In this document: piece by piece, positions 7,043 through 14,698 of the stretch
Position numbering within the stretch: the stretch's first letter is position 1
Layout: every line of letters begins with the position of its first letter
DNA from: an uncultured Helcococcus sp.
GTDB taxonomy: Bacteria; Bacillota; Clostridia; Tissierellales; Peptoniphilaceae
DNA: 17,048 bases
Assembly: GCA_947253305.1 (NCBI GenBank)
Contig: CAMXYZ010000014.1
Location: 1 to 17,048, forward strand
Direction of reading: 5' to 3'
The notes under the pieces: generated by a model
Told to the model about the DNA's origin: nothing
What the model saw: only the letters and a program-made list of their open reading frames with translations
Databases searched by the model: none
Translations under genes and position numbers: made by a program

Positions 7043-8050
7043 ATGATTAATGTAAGTAATTTAAGAAAAGTTTATGAAATAGATGGGAAAAGATTTAATG
7101 CTGTCGATGGAGTAAACTTTGAAGTGAAAAAAGGAGAAATATACGGAATAATTGGCCTGAGTGGAGCCGGTAAATCAACAGTTATTAGATGTATTAACAG
7201 ATTAGAGGAACCTACTGAAGGCAATATAGAAATTGATGGAGTAGATTTATTATCTTTAACAAATAAAGATTTATTAAATGCGAGAAAAGATATGTCTATG
7301 ATATTTCAACATTTCAATTTATTTAATCATATGACTATTAAAGAGAATGTTGCTTATCCATTAAAGCTTGCTAAATGGTCTAAAGAAGATATTCAGAATC
7401 GAGTAGATGAAATGCTTGAATTCGTAGAATTGAAAAATAGAAAAAATTCATATCCAGCTGAATTATCTGGTGGACAAAAACAAAGAGTAGCCATAGCTAG
7501 AGCCCTTGCTACTAATCCTAAGATATTATTGAGCGATGAGGCTACATCTTCGTTAGATCCAAATACCACAAAGGATATTTCAAATCTAATAAAAAGATCA
7601 GCCAAACAATATGGAACAACTATTATAGTAATAACTCATCAAATGGAAGTTGCCAAGGATCTTTGCGATAGAATAGCTGTTATGGAAAATGGAAAAATTA
7701 TTGAAGAAAATACTACAGAAAATTTATTCAGAAATCCAAAGAATAAAATAACAAGATCATTCATTGAAGGGATTCCGATAGCTGAAGAAATTGATTATCA
7801 AAGTTTTAATTCTGATGGAAAAATCGTAAGATTAACTTATGATGGGAAAAGTGCTGATATGCCAGTAATTTCTAAACTATCTAAAAACTATGATTTAGAG
7901 ATTAATATATTGTCAGGAAATATAAATAAATTGATAAATACAAGCGTCGGTTATCTAATAGTAGAATTTATAGGACCAGATGATGAGATAAGAAAAGCCT
8001 TAGATTATTGCAAATCTCAAGGTATTCATATGGAGGTATTAAATGTTTGA
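7043..8050 (+). CDS. metN: Methionine ABC transporter ATP-binding protein
   Basis: The 335-residue ATPase powers methionine import. Visible features: Walker A GLSGAGKST (38-46), Q-loop Gln89, signature LSGGQ (141-145), Walker B ILLSDE (161-166), D-loop around SSLD and H-loop His199. A C-terminal NIL domain (about 255-335) is the regulatory methionine-binding domain typical of MetN. Start ATG 7043 is preceded by GGAGAG. The gene overlaps metI by eight bases. The SAM-I riboswitch upstream and the metI/metQ genes downstream support methionine over another substrate. Confidence 0.96.
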   Translation: MINVSNLRKVYEIDGKRFNAVDGVNFEVKKGEIYGIIGLSGAGKSTVIRCINRLEEPTEGNIEIDGVDLLSLTNKDLLNARKDMSMIFQHFNLFNHMTIKENVAYPLKLAKWSKEDIQNRVDEMLEFVELKNRKNSYPAELSGGQKQRVAIARALATNPKILLSDEATSSLDPNTTKDISNLIKRSAKQYGTTIIVITHQMEVAKDLCDRIAVMENGKIIEENTTENLFRNPKNKITRSFIEGIPIAEEIDYQSFNSDGKIVRLTYDGKSADMPVISKLSKNYDLEINILSGNINKLINTSVGYLIVEFIGPDDEIRKALDYCKSQGIHMEVLNV

Positions 8051-8681
8051 GATATTAAAGCAAGCTACTTTTGAAACTTTAGCTATGGTCATAGTATCTT
8101 CATTTTTTGCAGTATTAATTGGTCTACCGATAGGTTTAATACTCTTTGCAACTAAAAAGGGATCTATAGCAGAAAATAGATTCTTATATAGATTTTTAGA
8201 TGTGATTATAAATATATTCAGAAGTATGCCATTTCTAATTTTAATGATACTTGTATTTCCATTATCTAAATTAATAGTAGGAAAGAAAATTGGTATGGTA
8301 GCAACTATGGTACCATTATCAGTCGCAGCAGCACCTTTCGTTGGAAGAATTATGGAAAATGTGTTTTCTGAAATTGATAAGGGTATAATCGAAGCTCTAA
8401 AAAGTATGGGTGCTACAAATTTTGAAATATTAAAAGTAGTTTTAAGTGAAAGTAAATCAGGGGTAATAGAAGCTATTACTTTGACCGTAATTAATCTAAT
8501 TGGATATTCAGCTATGGCAGGAGCGCTCGGGGGTGGTGGTCTGGGGGACATAGCAATTAGATATGGTTGGAATATGAACCAAATGGATATGCTAATGGGG
8601 TCGGTCATTATAATAGTAATTATAGTTCAAATAGTCCAAAGATCAGGTAATGCTTTGGCAGAAAAAGTAAATAAAAAATAG
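8043..8681 (+). CDS. metI: Methionine ABC transporter permease
   Basis: A 212-residue permease with about five membrane helices. It carries the binding-protein-dependent transport (EAA) loop EALKSMGAT (117-125), which couples to the ATPase, and the MetI-like GALGGGGLGDIAIRYG segment (160-175). The start lies inside the end of metN behind GGAGG (8032-8036), so the two are translationally coupled. Length is normal for MetI. Confidence 0.95.
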   Translation: MFEILKQATFETLAMVIVSSFFAVLIGLPIGLILFATKKGSIAENRFLYRFLDVIINIFRSMPFLILMILVFPLSKLIVGKKIGMVATMVPLSVAAAPFVGRIMENVFSEIDKGIIEALKSMGATNFEILKVVLSESKSGVIEAITLTVINLIGYSAMAGALGGGGLGDIAIRYGWNMNQMDMLMGSVIIIVIIVQIVQRSGNALAEKVNKK

Positions 8682-8690
8682 GAGTAAATT

Positions 8691-9494
8691 ATGAAAAGAA
8701 TAACAAAATTATTATCAGTATTATTAATATTATCATTCGTGCTAGTTGCATGTAAAAATGAAAGTTCAGAACTAACAAAAGTTAAAGTTGGAGTTTCTCC
8801 AGTTCCACACGCTGAAATAGTGGAGGGGTTAAAAGAAGAATTTGAAAAAGAAGGACTTGATGTAGAAGTTGTAGTTTTCAGTGACTACGTACAACCTAAT
8901 ATCGCTTTAGATGAAGGAGATATAGATTTAAACTATTTCCAACATGAGCCATATTTAAAAGAATTTAGTGAAAGTAGAAATCTTAATCTTGTAAATATTG
9001 GAGCGATACATTTAGAACCAATGGGATTTTATTCAGACAAAATAAAATCATTTGATGAACTAAGAGATGGAGATGAAATTTTAATACCAAATGATCCTAC
9101 TAATAATACAAGAGCTTTAAGACTTTTAGAAGATGCAGGACTAATAAAACTTGAAGACCACGATGCAGAAGCAATTACAGAAAAAGATATTAAAGAAAAT
9201 CCAAAGAACTTAAAAATAACTGCAGTTGATGCTTCTACTGTCGCAAAAGCATATTCAGATGTTGCGGGCGGAGTGATAAACAGTAATTTTGCACTAGGTG
9301 CAGGACTAAATCCTAAAGAAGATACATTATTTGTTGAAAAGACAGAGAATAATCCAAATGCAAATATAATTGCAGTTAAAGCGGAAAATAAAGATAATGA
9401 AAATTATAAGAAGTTTGTAAAAGTTTTACAATCAGAAAAAGCAAGAGAATTTATAAATGAAAAATATGATGGTACTGTAATTCCAGCATTTTAA
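8691..9494 (+). CDS. metQ: Methionine-binding lipoprotein (NlpA/MetQ family)
   Basis: The 267-residue substrate-binding protein has a lipoprotein signal peptide ending in lipobox LVAC, with Cys21 as lipidated residue. It is therefore anchored to the outer face of the membrane. Family motifs are KVGVSPVPHAEI near the start of the mature protein, LDEGDIDLNYFQHEPYL, IPNDPTNNTRALRLL, and GGVINSNFA in the second lobe. The ATG at 8691 follows AGGAG that overlaps the metI stop codon. It delivers methionine to MetNI. A hairpin terminator closes the operon. Confidence 0.95.
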   Translation: MKRITKLLSVLLILSFVLVACKNESSELTKVKVGVSPVPHAEIVEGLKEEFEKEGLDVEVVVFSDYVQPNIALDEGDIDLNYFQHEPYLKEFSESRNLNLVNIGAIHLEPMGFYSDKIKSFDELRDGDEILIPNDPTNNTRALRLLEDAGLIKLEDHDAEAITEKDIKENPKNLKITAVDASTVAKAYSDVAGGVINSNFALGAGLNPKEDTLFVEKTENNPNANIIAVKAENKDNENYKKFVKVLQSEKAREFINEKYDGTVIPAF

Positions 9495-9499
9495 TATTA

Positions 9500-9537
9500 T
9501 GCCCCTAAAGTTTAGACTTTAGGGGTAAATTATTTTA
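9500..9537 (+). terminator. Terminator of metNIQ
   Basis: A perfect 10-bp stem (CCCCTAAAGT 9502-9511 with 9516-9525), a TTAG loop, then a weaker T-rich tail. It lies six bases after the metQ stop. Confidence 0.85.
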
Positions 9538-9540
9538 GAA

Positions 9541-9568
9541 TTGAGATAATTAATTAAAATAGTATAAT
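9541..9568 (+). promoter_or_regulatory. Promoter of the small membrane protein gene
   Basis: TTGAGA (9541-9546), a 16-bp spacer and TATAAT (9563-9568). The transcript would begin only a few bases before the GAGGTG ribosome binding site. Confidence 0.7.
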
Positions 9569-9584
9569 ATCTTTGAGGTGTATT

Positions 9585-9971
9585 ATGAAAAAGAAATTAT
9601 TATTTAAGGATATATCAACATTTCTTTATGCATTCGCATTAGCAATGTTTCAATTTACAATATTTGAATTAGTTTTAACCAACAAAACTGTTGTAGAATA
9701 TAGAATGAATTTTACAGTAGGAGCTTTAATTGGGATATTGTTAATCTGTATAGCTACAGTTGTGTATATGTCAGAACGATTCAGAAAACTAAGAGAATTC
9801 GTACTAGATACAAAATTAAATAGATATTCTACAGTCTTTGGACTTGTATCATTAATTATACTTGTATTCATTTATCTAAATAAAACAATATTTTACTTAG
9901 ATATTATCACTATAATTATCTTAATAATTGCTTCTTTATTAATTGGTAGAATATTAGAAAAGACAAAATAA
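9585..9971 (+). CDS. Small four-helix membrane protein of unknown function
   Basis: The 128-residue product starts at the ATG at 9585, behind GAGGTG (9575-9580); an in-frame TTG at 9573 would overlap this site and is rejected. Four hydrophobic helices are visible at about 13-31, 43-62, 81-98 and 103-123. A basic cytoplasmic loop (SERFRKLREFVLDTKLNR, 63-80) lies between the second and third. No catalytic motif is seen. I do not recognise the family. It is a single-gene transcription unit with its own promoter and terminator, between metNIQ and nrdDG, so context gives no function. Confidence 0.75.
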   Translation: MKKKLLFKDISTFLYAFALAMFQFTIFELVLTNKTVVEYRMNFTVGALIGILLICIATVVYMSERFRKLREFVLDTKLNRYSTVFGLVSLIILVFIYLNKTIFYLDIITIIILIIASLLIGRILEKTK

Positions 9972-10008
9972 TAGAGTATATTTTATTACTTTTTATGAAG
10001 AAACATAT

Positions 10009-10044
10009 AAAGCTCTGATGAATCTTGGATCTCAGAGTTTTTTT
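10009..10044 (+). terminator. Terminator after the small membrane protein gene
   Basis: AGCTCTGA (10011-10018) pairs with TCAGAGTT (10032-10039, one G-U pair) around a 13-base loop, followed by a run of T residues. Confidence 0.8.
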
Positions 10045-10072
10045 GTTTGGACTTTAATACGCTCTAATCAAA

Positions 10073-10088
10073 ACACAATCTGTAGATA
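10073..10088 (+). promoter_or_regulatory. NrdR-box-like site, upstream copy
   Basis: The 16 bases match 11 of 16 positions of the NrdR box acaCwAtATaTwGtgt as I recall it, including the first seven. The site starts 30 bases before the second box, close to three helical turns. Confidence 0.55.
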
Positions 10089-10093
10089 TTAAC

Positions 10094-10121
10094 TTGAAAT
10101 TAAATCTATATATAGTATAAT
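10094..10121 (+). promoter_or_regulatory. nrdDG promoter
   Basis: TTGAAA (10094-10099), a 16-bp spacer and TATAAT (10116-10121). The second NrdR-like box covers most of the spacer and enters the -10. Confidence 0.8.
10103..10118 (+). promoter_or_regulatory. NrdR-box-like site, promoter-overlapping copy
   Basis: The core CTATATATAG (10106-10115) matches all ten core positions of the NrdR box, and with flanks 13 of 16 positions agree. It overlaps the promoter, as expected for an ATP/dATP-sensing repressor of ribonucleotide reductase genes. The identification rests on remembered consensus. Confidence 0.65.
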
Positions 10122-10146
10122 ATTCTTATGGATTAAGGAGGATATT

Positions 10147-12294
10147 GTGAAAGTTATTAAAAGAAATGGAGATATAGTATCTTTTGATAAAGAAAAAATA
10201 ATTATCGCAATTGAAAAGGCCATGAATTCTTTCACAGGAGTATATGAGCCTGGATTAGCTTTAAAGATTGCGAATGAAATTGAAGAAAAAGCAGAAAAAT
10301 TAGGAAAAGATCTTACAATTTATAGTATTGAAGATCAAGTTTATTATAAATTGATAGAATATGGGAATCTTGCTACAGCAAAAAGTTACGAATCTTATAG
10401 ATCAGTCCAAGAATTTAAACGCAAGATGAATACAATAGATGATGATGTTCTTGGAATACTAGATAAATCTAATGATGAAGTTATGAATGAGAATTCTAAC
10501 AAGGACGCTAAGATAGTAAGTACTCAAAGAGATTTAATAGCTGGGGAAGTATCAAAAGACATAGCAAGAAGGAAATTAATACCTTCAGACATATTATTAG
10601 CACATGATACAGGTGCTATACATTTCCATGATATGGACTACATAATGCAACCAATGTTTAATTGTTGCCTAATTAATTTAAAAGATATGCTAACAAATGG
10701 AACAGTTGTTAATGGTAAGAAAATTGATTCTCCAAAAAGCTTCCAAGTTGCTTGTACTGTAACTACACAAATTATCGCTCAAGTAGCAAGTGGACAATAT
10801 GGTGGCCAAAGCATTAATGGTATAGATACAATATTGGCTCCTTTTGTAAGAAAATCTTATGATAAATATTTCAGACAAGCGATAAAAGAACAAAGAGAAA
10901 TATACAAAATCGAACCATCAATTGAAAAAGCAGAAGAGATAGCCTGGTTGAGAACTAAAAAAGAAGTTAAAGATGGTATACAAACTATTCAATATCAAAT
11001 AAATACACTGATGACTACAAATGGACAGGCCCCTTTTGTAACTTTATTCATGCATTTTGAACCAGGTTTTGAATATGAAAAAGAAGCAGTTTTAATTCAA
11101 GAGGAAATATTAAAACAAAGATATGAAGGGATTAAAAATGAAGCTGATGTATTCGTAACACCTGCATTTCCAAAATTAATATATGTACTTGACGAGCATA
11201 ATGTTCATCCAGATTCTAAATATTATTACATTACACAATTAGCTGCAAAATGTACAGCGAAGAGAATGTATCCTGACTATGTATCTGCAAAAAAAATGAA
11301 AGAATTATATGAGGGGAATGTATTTAGTCCAATGGGATGCAGATCTTTTTTACCTGCTTGGAAAGATAAAAATGGAAATTATAAATTTGATGGTAGATTT
11401 AATATGGGGGTTGTGAGTCTTAACTTACCTCAAATAGCGATACTATCAAATGGCTCAATGGATAAATTCTTTGAAATTTTAGATAAAAGATTAGAATTAG
11501 TTAAGAAAGCTTTAATACTAAGATATGAATTATTAAAAGATGCTACAAGTGATGTAAGTCCTATACATTGGCAATATGGAGCGATTGCAAGACTTGATAA
11601 GAATGAAAAAATTGAATCATATTTAAAAGATGCATATTCAACATTGTCAGTAGGATATATAGGTGTATATGAAGCAAGCATCTTAATAACAGGACATAGT
11701 CATACTTCAAAAGAAGGAGAAGCTTTCGCTTTAGAATTAGTTAAAAGAATGAGAGAAGCATGTGATAAATGGAGATCTGAAACAGGATTAGGATTCTCTC
11801 TATATGGAACACCTGCTGAAAGCTTAACACATAGATTCTGTAAACTTGATTTAGCAAGATTTGGAAGCATTGAAAATATAACTGATAAGGGATATTACAC
11901 AAATTCATATCATGTTGATGTTAGAGAGAATATAAGTGTATTTGATAAATTTAATTTTGAATCACAATTTCAAACTATGTCAACAGGGGGCATGATATCC
12001 TATGCTGAAATTCCAAATATGACTAATAATATAGAGGCCGTTGAAACTCTAGTTAGATATATCTATGACCATATTATGTATGCAGAGTTTAATACTAAAT
12101 CCGATTATTGTCATGAATGTGGATATGATGGTGAAATAGTAATTAATGAAAAAGGTGAATGGGAATGTCCAAATTGTAAAAATGATAATAAGGATAGATT
12201 GACAGTTATCAGAAGAACTTGTGGTTATTTAGGCGAAAATTATTGGAATGAAGGTAGAACTAAGGAAATTAATGCGAGGGTACTACACATATGA
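10147..12294 (+). CDS. nrdD: Anaerobic (class III) ribonucleoside-triphosphate reductase
   Basis: The 715-residue glycyl-radical enzyme reduces ribonucleotides to deoxyribonucleotides without oxygen. The N-terminal ATP-cone (about 1-90, opening VIKRNGDIVSFDKEKI) is the allosteric activity domain. The large catalytic domain follows. The C-terminus has the zinc site C655/C658/C674/C677 and the glycyl-radical loop RRTCGYLGENYWNEGR, with radical Gly693. GTG at 10147 is the start, behind a strong AAGGAGG at 10135-10141. The gene overlaps nrdG by four bases (ATGA). All signature parts are present, so it should be active once NrdG has installed the radical. Confidence 0.97.
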   Translation: MKVIKRNGDIVSFDKEKIIIAIEKAMNSFTGVYEPGLALKIANEIEEKAEKLGKDLTIYSIEDQVYYKLIEYGNLATAKSYESYRSVQEFKRKMNTIDDDVLGILDKSNDEVMNENSNKDAKIVSTQRDLIAGEVSKDIARRKLIPSDILLAHDTGAIHFHDMDYIMQPMFNCCLINLKDMLTNGTVVNGKKIDSPKSFQVACTVTTQIIAQVASGQYGGQSINGIDTILAPFVRKSYDKYFRQAIKEQREIYKIEPSIEKAEEIAWLRTKKEVKDGIQTIQYQINTLMTTNGQAPFVTLFMHFEPGFEYEKEAVLIQEEILKQRYEGIKNEADVFVTPAFPKLIYVLDEHNVHPDSKYYYITQLAAKCTAKRMYPDYVSAKKMKELYEGNVFSPMGCRSFLPAWKDKNGNYKFDGRFNMGVVSLNLPQIAILSNGSMDKFFEILDKRLELVKKALILRYELLKDATSDVSPIHWQYGAIARLDKNEKIESYLKDAYSTLSVGYIGVYEASILITGHSHTSKEGEAFALELVKRMREACDKWRSETGLGFSLYGTPAESLTHRFCKLDLARFGSIENITDKGYYTNSYHVDVRENISVFDKFNFESQFQTMSTGGMISYAEIPNMTNNIEAVETLVRYIYDHIMYAEFNTKSDYCHECGYDGEIVINEKGEWECPNCKNDNKDRLTVIRRTCGYLGENYWNEGRTKEINARVLHI

Positions 12295-12818
12295 TATTCG
12301 GTAATTATGCACAAATCAGAAAATATGATGTAGCTAATGGTTTTGGAATTAGAGTGACGATATTTTGTACGGGCTGCACCCACAAATGCCCAGGTTGTTT
12401 TAATGAATTATATCAAGATCCGAATTATGGAGAACAATGGACTGAAGAGCAAACTGATTTAGTCATTGAATATATGAAAGATCCGGCGGTGAAGGGGCTA
12501 ACTTTATTGGGTGGTGAGCCATTTCAAAATACATGGCTTATAGATGTTATAAGAAGAGTAAAAGAAGAAACTGGGAAAGAAATATGGGCATATAGCGGAT
12601 ATATCTATGAAAAACTAATAGAAGATAGAGATAGATTAGAAATGCTTAAGGAGTGTGACATATTAATAGATGGTCCATTCAAACAAGATTTACTAGATCT
12701 TAGATTAAAATTTAGAGGAAGTTCTAATCAAAGAGTTATTGATGTAAAGAAAACTTTAGAGACTGGAGAAGTTGTAGAACTTCCGATAGATGATCCTGAT
12801 TATGTTCATATAAACTAA
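12291..12818 (+). CDS. nrdG: Anaerobic ribonucleotide reductase activating protein (radical SAM)
   Basis: The 175-residue activase generates the glycyl radical on NrdD using S-adenosylmethionine and a 4Fe-4S cluster. The cluster motif is CTHKCPGC (C29, C33, C36), preceded by an extra Cys26. The SAM-binding GGEPF lies at 74-78, and the GNYAQIRKYDVANGFGIRV opening is typical. The start overlaps the nrdD stop, so the two are translationally coupled. A GAGGG site at 12276-12280 lies inside nrdD. Confidence 0.96.
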   Translation: MIFGNYAQIRKYDVANGFGIRVTIFCTGCTHKCPGCFNELYQDPNYGEQWTEEQTDLVIEYMKDPAVKGLTLLGGEPFQNTWLIDVIRRVKEETGKEIWAYSGYIYEKLIEDRDRLEMLKECDILIDGPFKQDLLDLRLKFRGSSNQRVIDVKKTLETGEVVELPIDDPDYVHIN

Positions 12819-12890
12819 AAAAATCTCAATTATTGAATTACATTTTTTTGACATATAGTCAAATGACGTAGTTCATATTGAGATTTTTTT
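12817..12890. terminator. Long terminator after nrdG with an inner hairpin
   Basis: An outer stem of about 12 bp (AAAAATCTCAAT around 12819-12830 with ATTGAGATTTTT around 12877-12888) is flanked by A and T runs, so it could work in both directions. Its large loop contains a separate perfect inverted repeat, TTTGAC (12847-12852) and GTCAAA (12858-12863) around ATATA. Confidence 0.8.
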
Positions 12891-12903
12891 ATTAATAAAG
12901 TTT

Positions 12904-12912
12904 TGTTATAAT
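12904..12912 (+). promoter_or_regulatory. Extended -10 promoter for the glycosylase gene
   Basis: TG-T-TATAAT (TATAAT at 12907-12912) forms an extended -10. The -35 position falls in the T run of the preceding terminator and is poor. Confidence 0.65.
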
Positions 12913-12943
12913 GTCTATATAAAAGATATAAATAGGGGGAAAA

Positions 12944-13510
12944 GTGGAAGAGATAAAAAGATGTAATTGGGCAGAAAAAGATGAGATTTTAAAAAAATAT
13001 CATGATGAAGTATGGGGAAGACCTTGTTATGATGATACTAAATTATTTAAAATGCTGATGCTTGAAATATTTCAAGCTGGTCTTTCATGGGAAACAATTC
13101 TTAAAAAAGAAGAAAATTTTAATAAAGCTTTTGATAATTTTGATATTGAAAAAATTAAGGATTATGATGAAGATAAAATTCAAGAACTATTACTAGATGA
13201 AGGAATAATTCGAAATGAGAAAAAGATTAGAGCTATAATTGATAATGCTAAGTTGTTTGTAGAAGTTCAAAAAAAATATGGATCTTTTTCTAAATTTATT
13301 TGGTCATATAGTTTTGATACACCAATAATTAATCCATGGTCAGAAGAAAATGAAGTACCAAATAATAATCCACTTTCTGATAAAATTACTGAAGATATGA
13401 AAAATTTAGGATTTAAATTTATTGGCTCCACAATAATTTACTCATTTATGCAGGCCATAGGTATGATTAATGATCATATATTGTCATGTGATTTCAAATA
13501 TATAGATTAA
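12944..13510 (+). CDS. tag: DNA-3-methyladenine glycosylase I
   Basis: The 188-residue base-excision repair enzyme removes 3-methyladenine from alkylated DNA. The N-terminal RCNWA...YHDEVWGRP supplies Cys7 and His20, and the C-terminal NDHILSC supplies His178 and Cys182; together these form the structural zinc site of the Tag family. The LMLEIFQAGLSW segment has Glu41 at the catalytic/base-recognition position. GTG at 12944 is used as start, behind GGGGGA (12935-12940). It appears to be a single gene with its own promoter. No clear terminator follows; the folT promoter begins a few bases after its stop. Confidence 0.95.
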   Translation: MEEIKRCNWAEKDEILKKYHDEVWGRPCYDDTKLFKMLMLEIFQAGLSWETILKKEENFNKAFDNFDIEKIKDYDEDKIQELLLDEGIIRNEKKIRAIIDNAKLFVEVQKKYGSFSKFIWSYSFDTPIINPWSEENEVPNNNPLSDKITEDMKNLGFKFIGSTIIYSFMQAIGMINDHILSCDFKYID

Positions 13511-13521
13511 TTTTTTAAAAA

Positions 13522-13530
13522 TGGTATAAT
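13522..13530 (+). promoter_or_regulatory. Candidate extended -10 promoter for the folT transcript
   Basis: TG-G-TATAAT (TATAAT at 13525-13530) starts 12 bases after the tag stop. It would give a leader of about 210 bases containing the THF riboswitch. No good -35 is seen. Confidence 0.6.
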
Positions 13531-13578
13531 GTTAAAGTTAGCAAGATATTTTTCATAAGAAATTTTAATTTGAAAAAT

Positions 13579-13620
13579 TTACAATTAAATATTGTAAGAA
13601 TTCTCAATTTACTATGTAAA
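13579..13620. repeat. Two small inverted repeats in the folT leader
   Basis: TTACAAT (13579-13585) and ATTGTAA (13591-13597) form a 7-bp inverted repeat. TTTAC (13608-13612) and GTAAA (13616-13620) form a second, 5-bp one. Both lie between the promoter and the riboswitch. They may be leader hairpins or operator sites; neither has a T run. Confidence 0.35.
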
Positions 13621-13626
13621 ATATTA

Positions 13627-13718
13627 GGGTAGATTATCAGCGAAGTGATTAGAGATGGGACGTTGCTCTAATACGAATAAACTGTTTAGTTTGCGATTGA
13701 TAATTGCGTTCACTACTT
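13627..13718 (+). promoter_or_regulatory. Tetrahydrofolate (THF) riboswitch
   Basis: The fold is the one known for THF riboswitches upstream of folT. P1 is GGGTAG (13627-13632) with CTACTT (13713-13718, two G-U pairs). P2 is GATTATC (13632-13638) with GATAATT (13699-13705); G13632 can join only one of the two helices. P3 is ATTAGAG (13648-13654) with CTCTAAT (13666-13672). P4 is AAACT (13679-13683) with AGTTT (13688-13692). The P3 loop ATGGGACGTTG can form the long-range pseudoknot GGACG (13658-13662) with CGTTC (13707-13711), where remembered family members have GGAUG with CAUCC; this is a compensatory change. The folate transporter gene 30 bases downstream supports the call. Control of translation is likely, because no terminator lies before the start codon. 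Confidence 0.9.
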
Positions 13719-13748
13719 AATTTTGCTTTAAGTAGTAAAGGAGGAATA

Positions 13749-14651
13749 ATGAAAAAGAAAATATCATTATATTCACCGGCTATAATATCAGTGCTTTTGG
13801 TACTATCAATCTATTCAATGAGATTGAATGCGAGACCGACTCTTTATTTTGGTCTAATAATTGCAGCTTTAGGAGTGTTTTTAATAGGACTATTTTCAAA
13901 TAGATATATAGCGGCAATACTTGGTGGAGGAGTATTTACTTTAGGTTATTATGCTAGACAATATTATCCAGAAGTTTCAAAACTAAAAGATGATAAGCTA
14001 AAGACATTTTTAATAGAAAATGAAGCATATAATTTAATGCTAGCAAAATATTTTGTTGCTTTATTAATTGGTTTTATCTTAGTAGGATTTTTATCTGGAT
14101 TATTGGGAGAAAATCTAAAAAAAGAAAGAGAAAATTTATTTTCTACAAAAAAGATAACTTATATGGCAATATTTATAGCTCTTTCAGTCCTGATTAATTC
14201 TTTAAGAATAGGTAGTATAAGTTTTGGTGGATTCCCAATAATCTTATCAGGATATTTACTTGGAGGTATACCGGGATTCATTGTCGGATCATTATCCGAT
14301 ATTGTAGGATTTTTAATTAGGCCATCAAATCAAGCATTTAATATATTATTTGTATTAACATCTGCGCTTACAGGATTAATTCCTGTTGTGGTTACAAATG
14401 CACTAGGGGATAAGTATCCAAAATTTACATTAATAAAAGTTTTTATTGGTGTATTAGTTGGACAAATGATAACGACTGTGACATTAGTTCCGATATTTAG
14501 AGTACTATTGTTCGGTGCTAATACTTTTTGGTTTTATGCTGGAAGAGCATTAATAAATCAGGCAGTGAATATCCCACTATATGCATTTTTGGTAACAACA
14601 TTAAGCGATCGAATAACTAAAGTTATAGATTTTGATAAAGAATTCATTTAA
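13749..14651 (+). CDS. folT: FolT-like folate ECF transporter S component with extra N-terminal membrane domain
   Basis: The 300-residue membrane protein starts at ATG 13749 behind AAAGGAGG (13737-13744); an upstream in-frame TTG at 13704 lies inside the riboswitch and is rejected. Residues about 133-290 resemble the FolT substrate-binding subunit of energy-coupling-factor transporters: KKITYMAIFIALSVLINSLR, FGGFPIILSGYLLGGIPGFIVGSLSDIVGFL (written across 159-189), then NILFVLTSALTGLIPVVV. It would bind folate and use a shared EcfA/A'/T module that is not in the window. FolT proteins are usually about 170 residues. Here residues 1-125 add roughly four hydrophobic helices and a charged segment (74-99) of unknown role. 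The THF riboswitch upstream makes folate the likely substrate. Confidence 0.88.
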   Translation: MKKKISLYSPAIISVLLVLSIYSMRLNARPTLYFGLIIAALGVFLIGLFSNRYIAAILGGGVFTLGYYARQYYPEVSKLKDDKLKTFLIENEAYNLMLAKYFVALLIGFILVGFLSGLLGENLKKERENLFSTKKITYMAIFIALSVLINSLRIGSISFGGFPIILSGYLLGGIPGFIVGSLSDIVGFLIRPSNQAFNILFVLTSALTGLIPVVVTNALGDKYPKFTLIKVFIGVLVGQMITTVTLVPIFRVLLFGANTFWFYAGRALINQAVNIPLYAFLVTTLSDRITKVIDFDKEFI

Positions 14652-14661
14652 TTTAAAAAGT

Positions 14662-14692
14662 AAAACGAGCTATTTTTTAATAGCTCGTTTTT
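14662..14692. terminator. Bidirectional terminator between folT and the convergent lipoprotein gene
   Basis: A 13-bp perfect stem (AAAACGAGCTATT 14662-14674 with 14679-14691) ends in T runs on both strands. It serves folT from the left and the minus-strand lipoprotein gene from the right. Confidence 0.92.
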
Positions 14693-14698
14693 AATATA

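Noticed and set aside
8039..8608. Long minus-strand open frame opposite metI
   Set aside because: It covers metI almost exactly and has no recognisable protein features; it is a shadow of the metI codon pattern.
13704..13748. Upstream TTG start for folT adding 15 residues
   Set aside because: These codons lie in the THF riboswitch and its switching hairpin, and the strong AAAGGAGG site serves the ATG at 13749.
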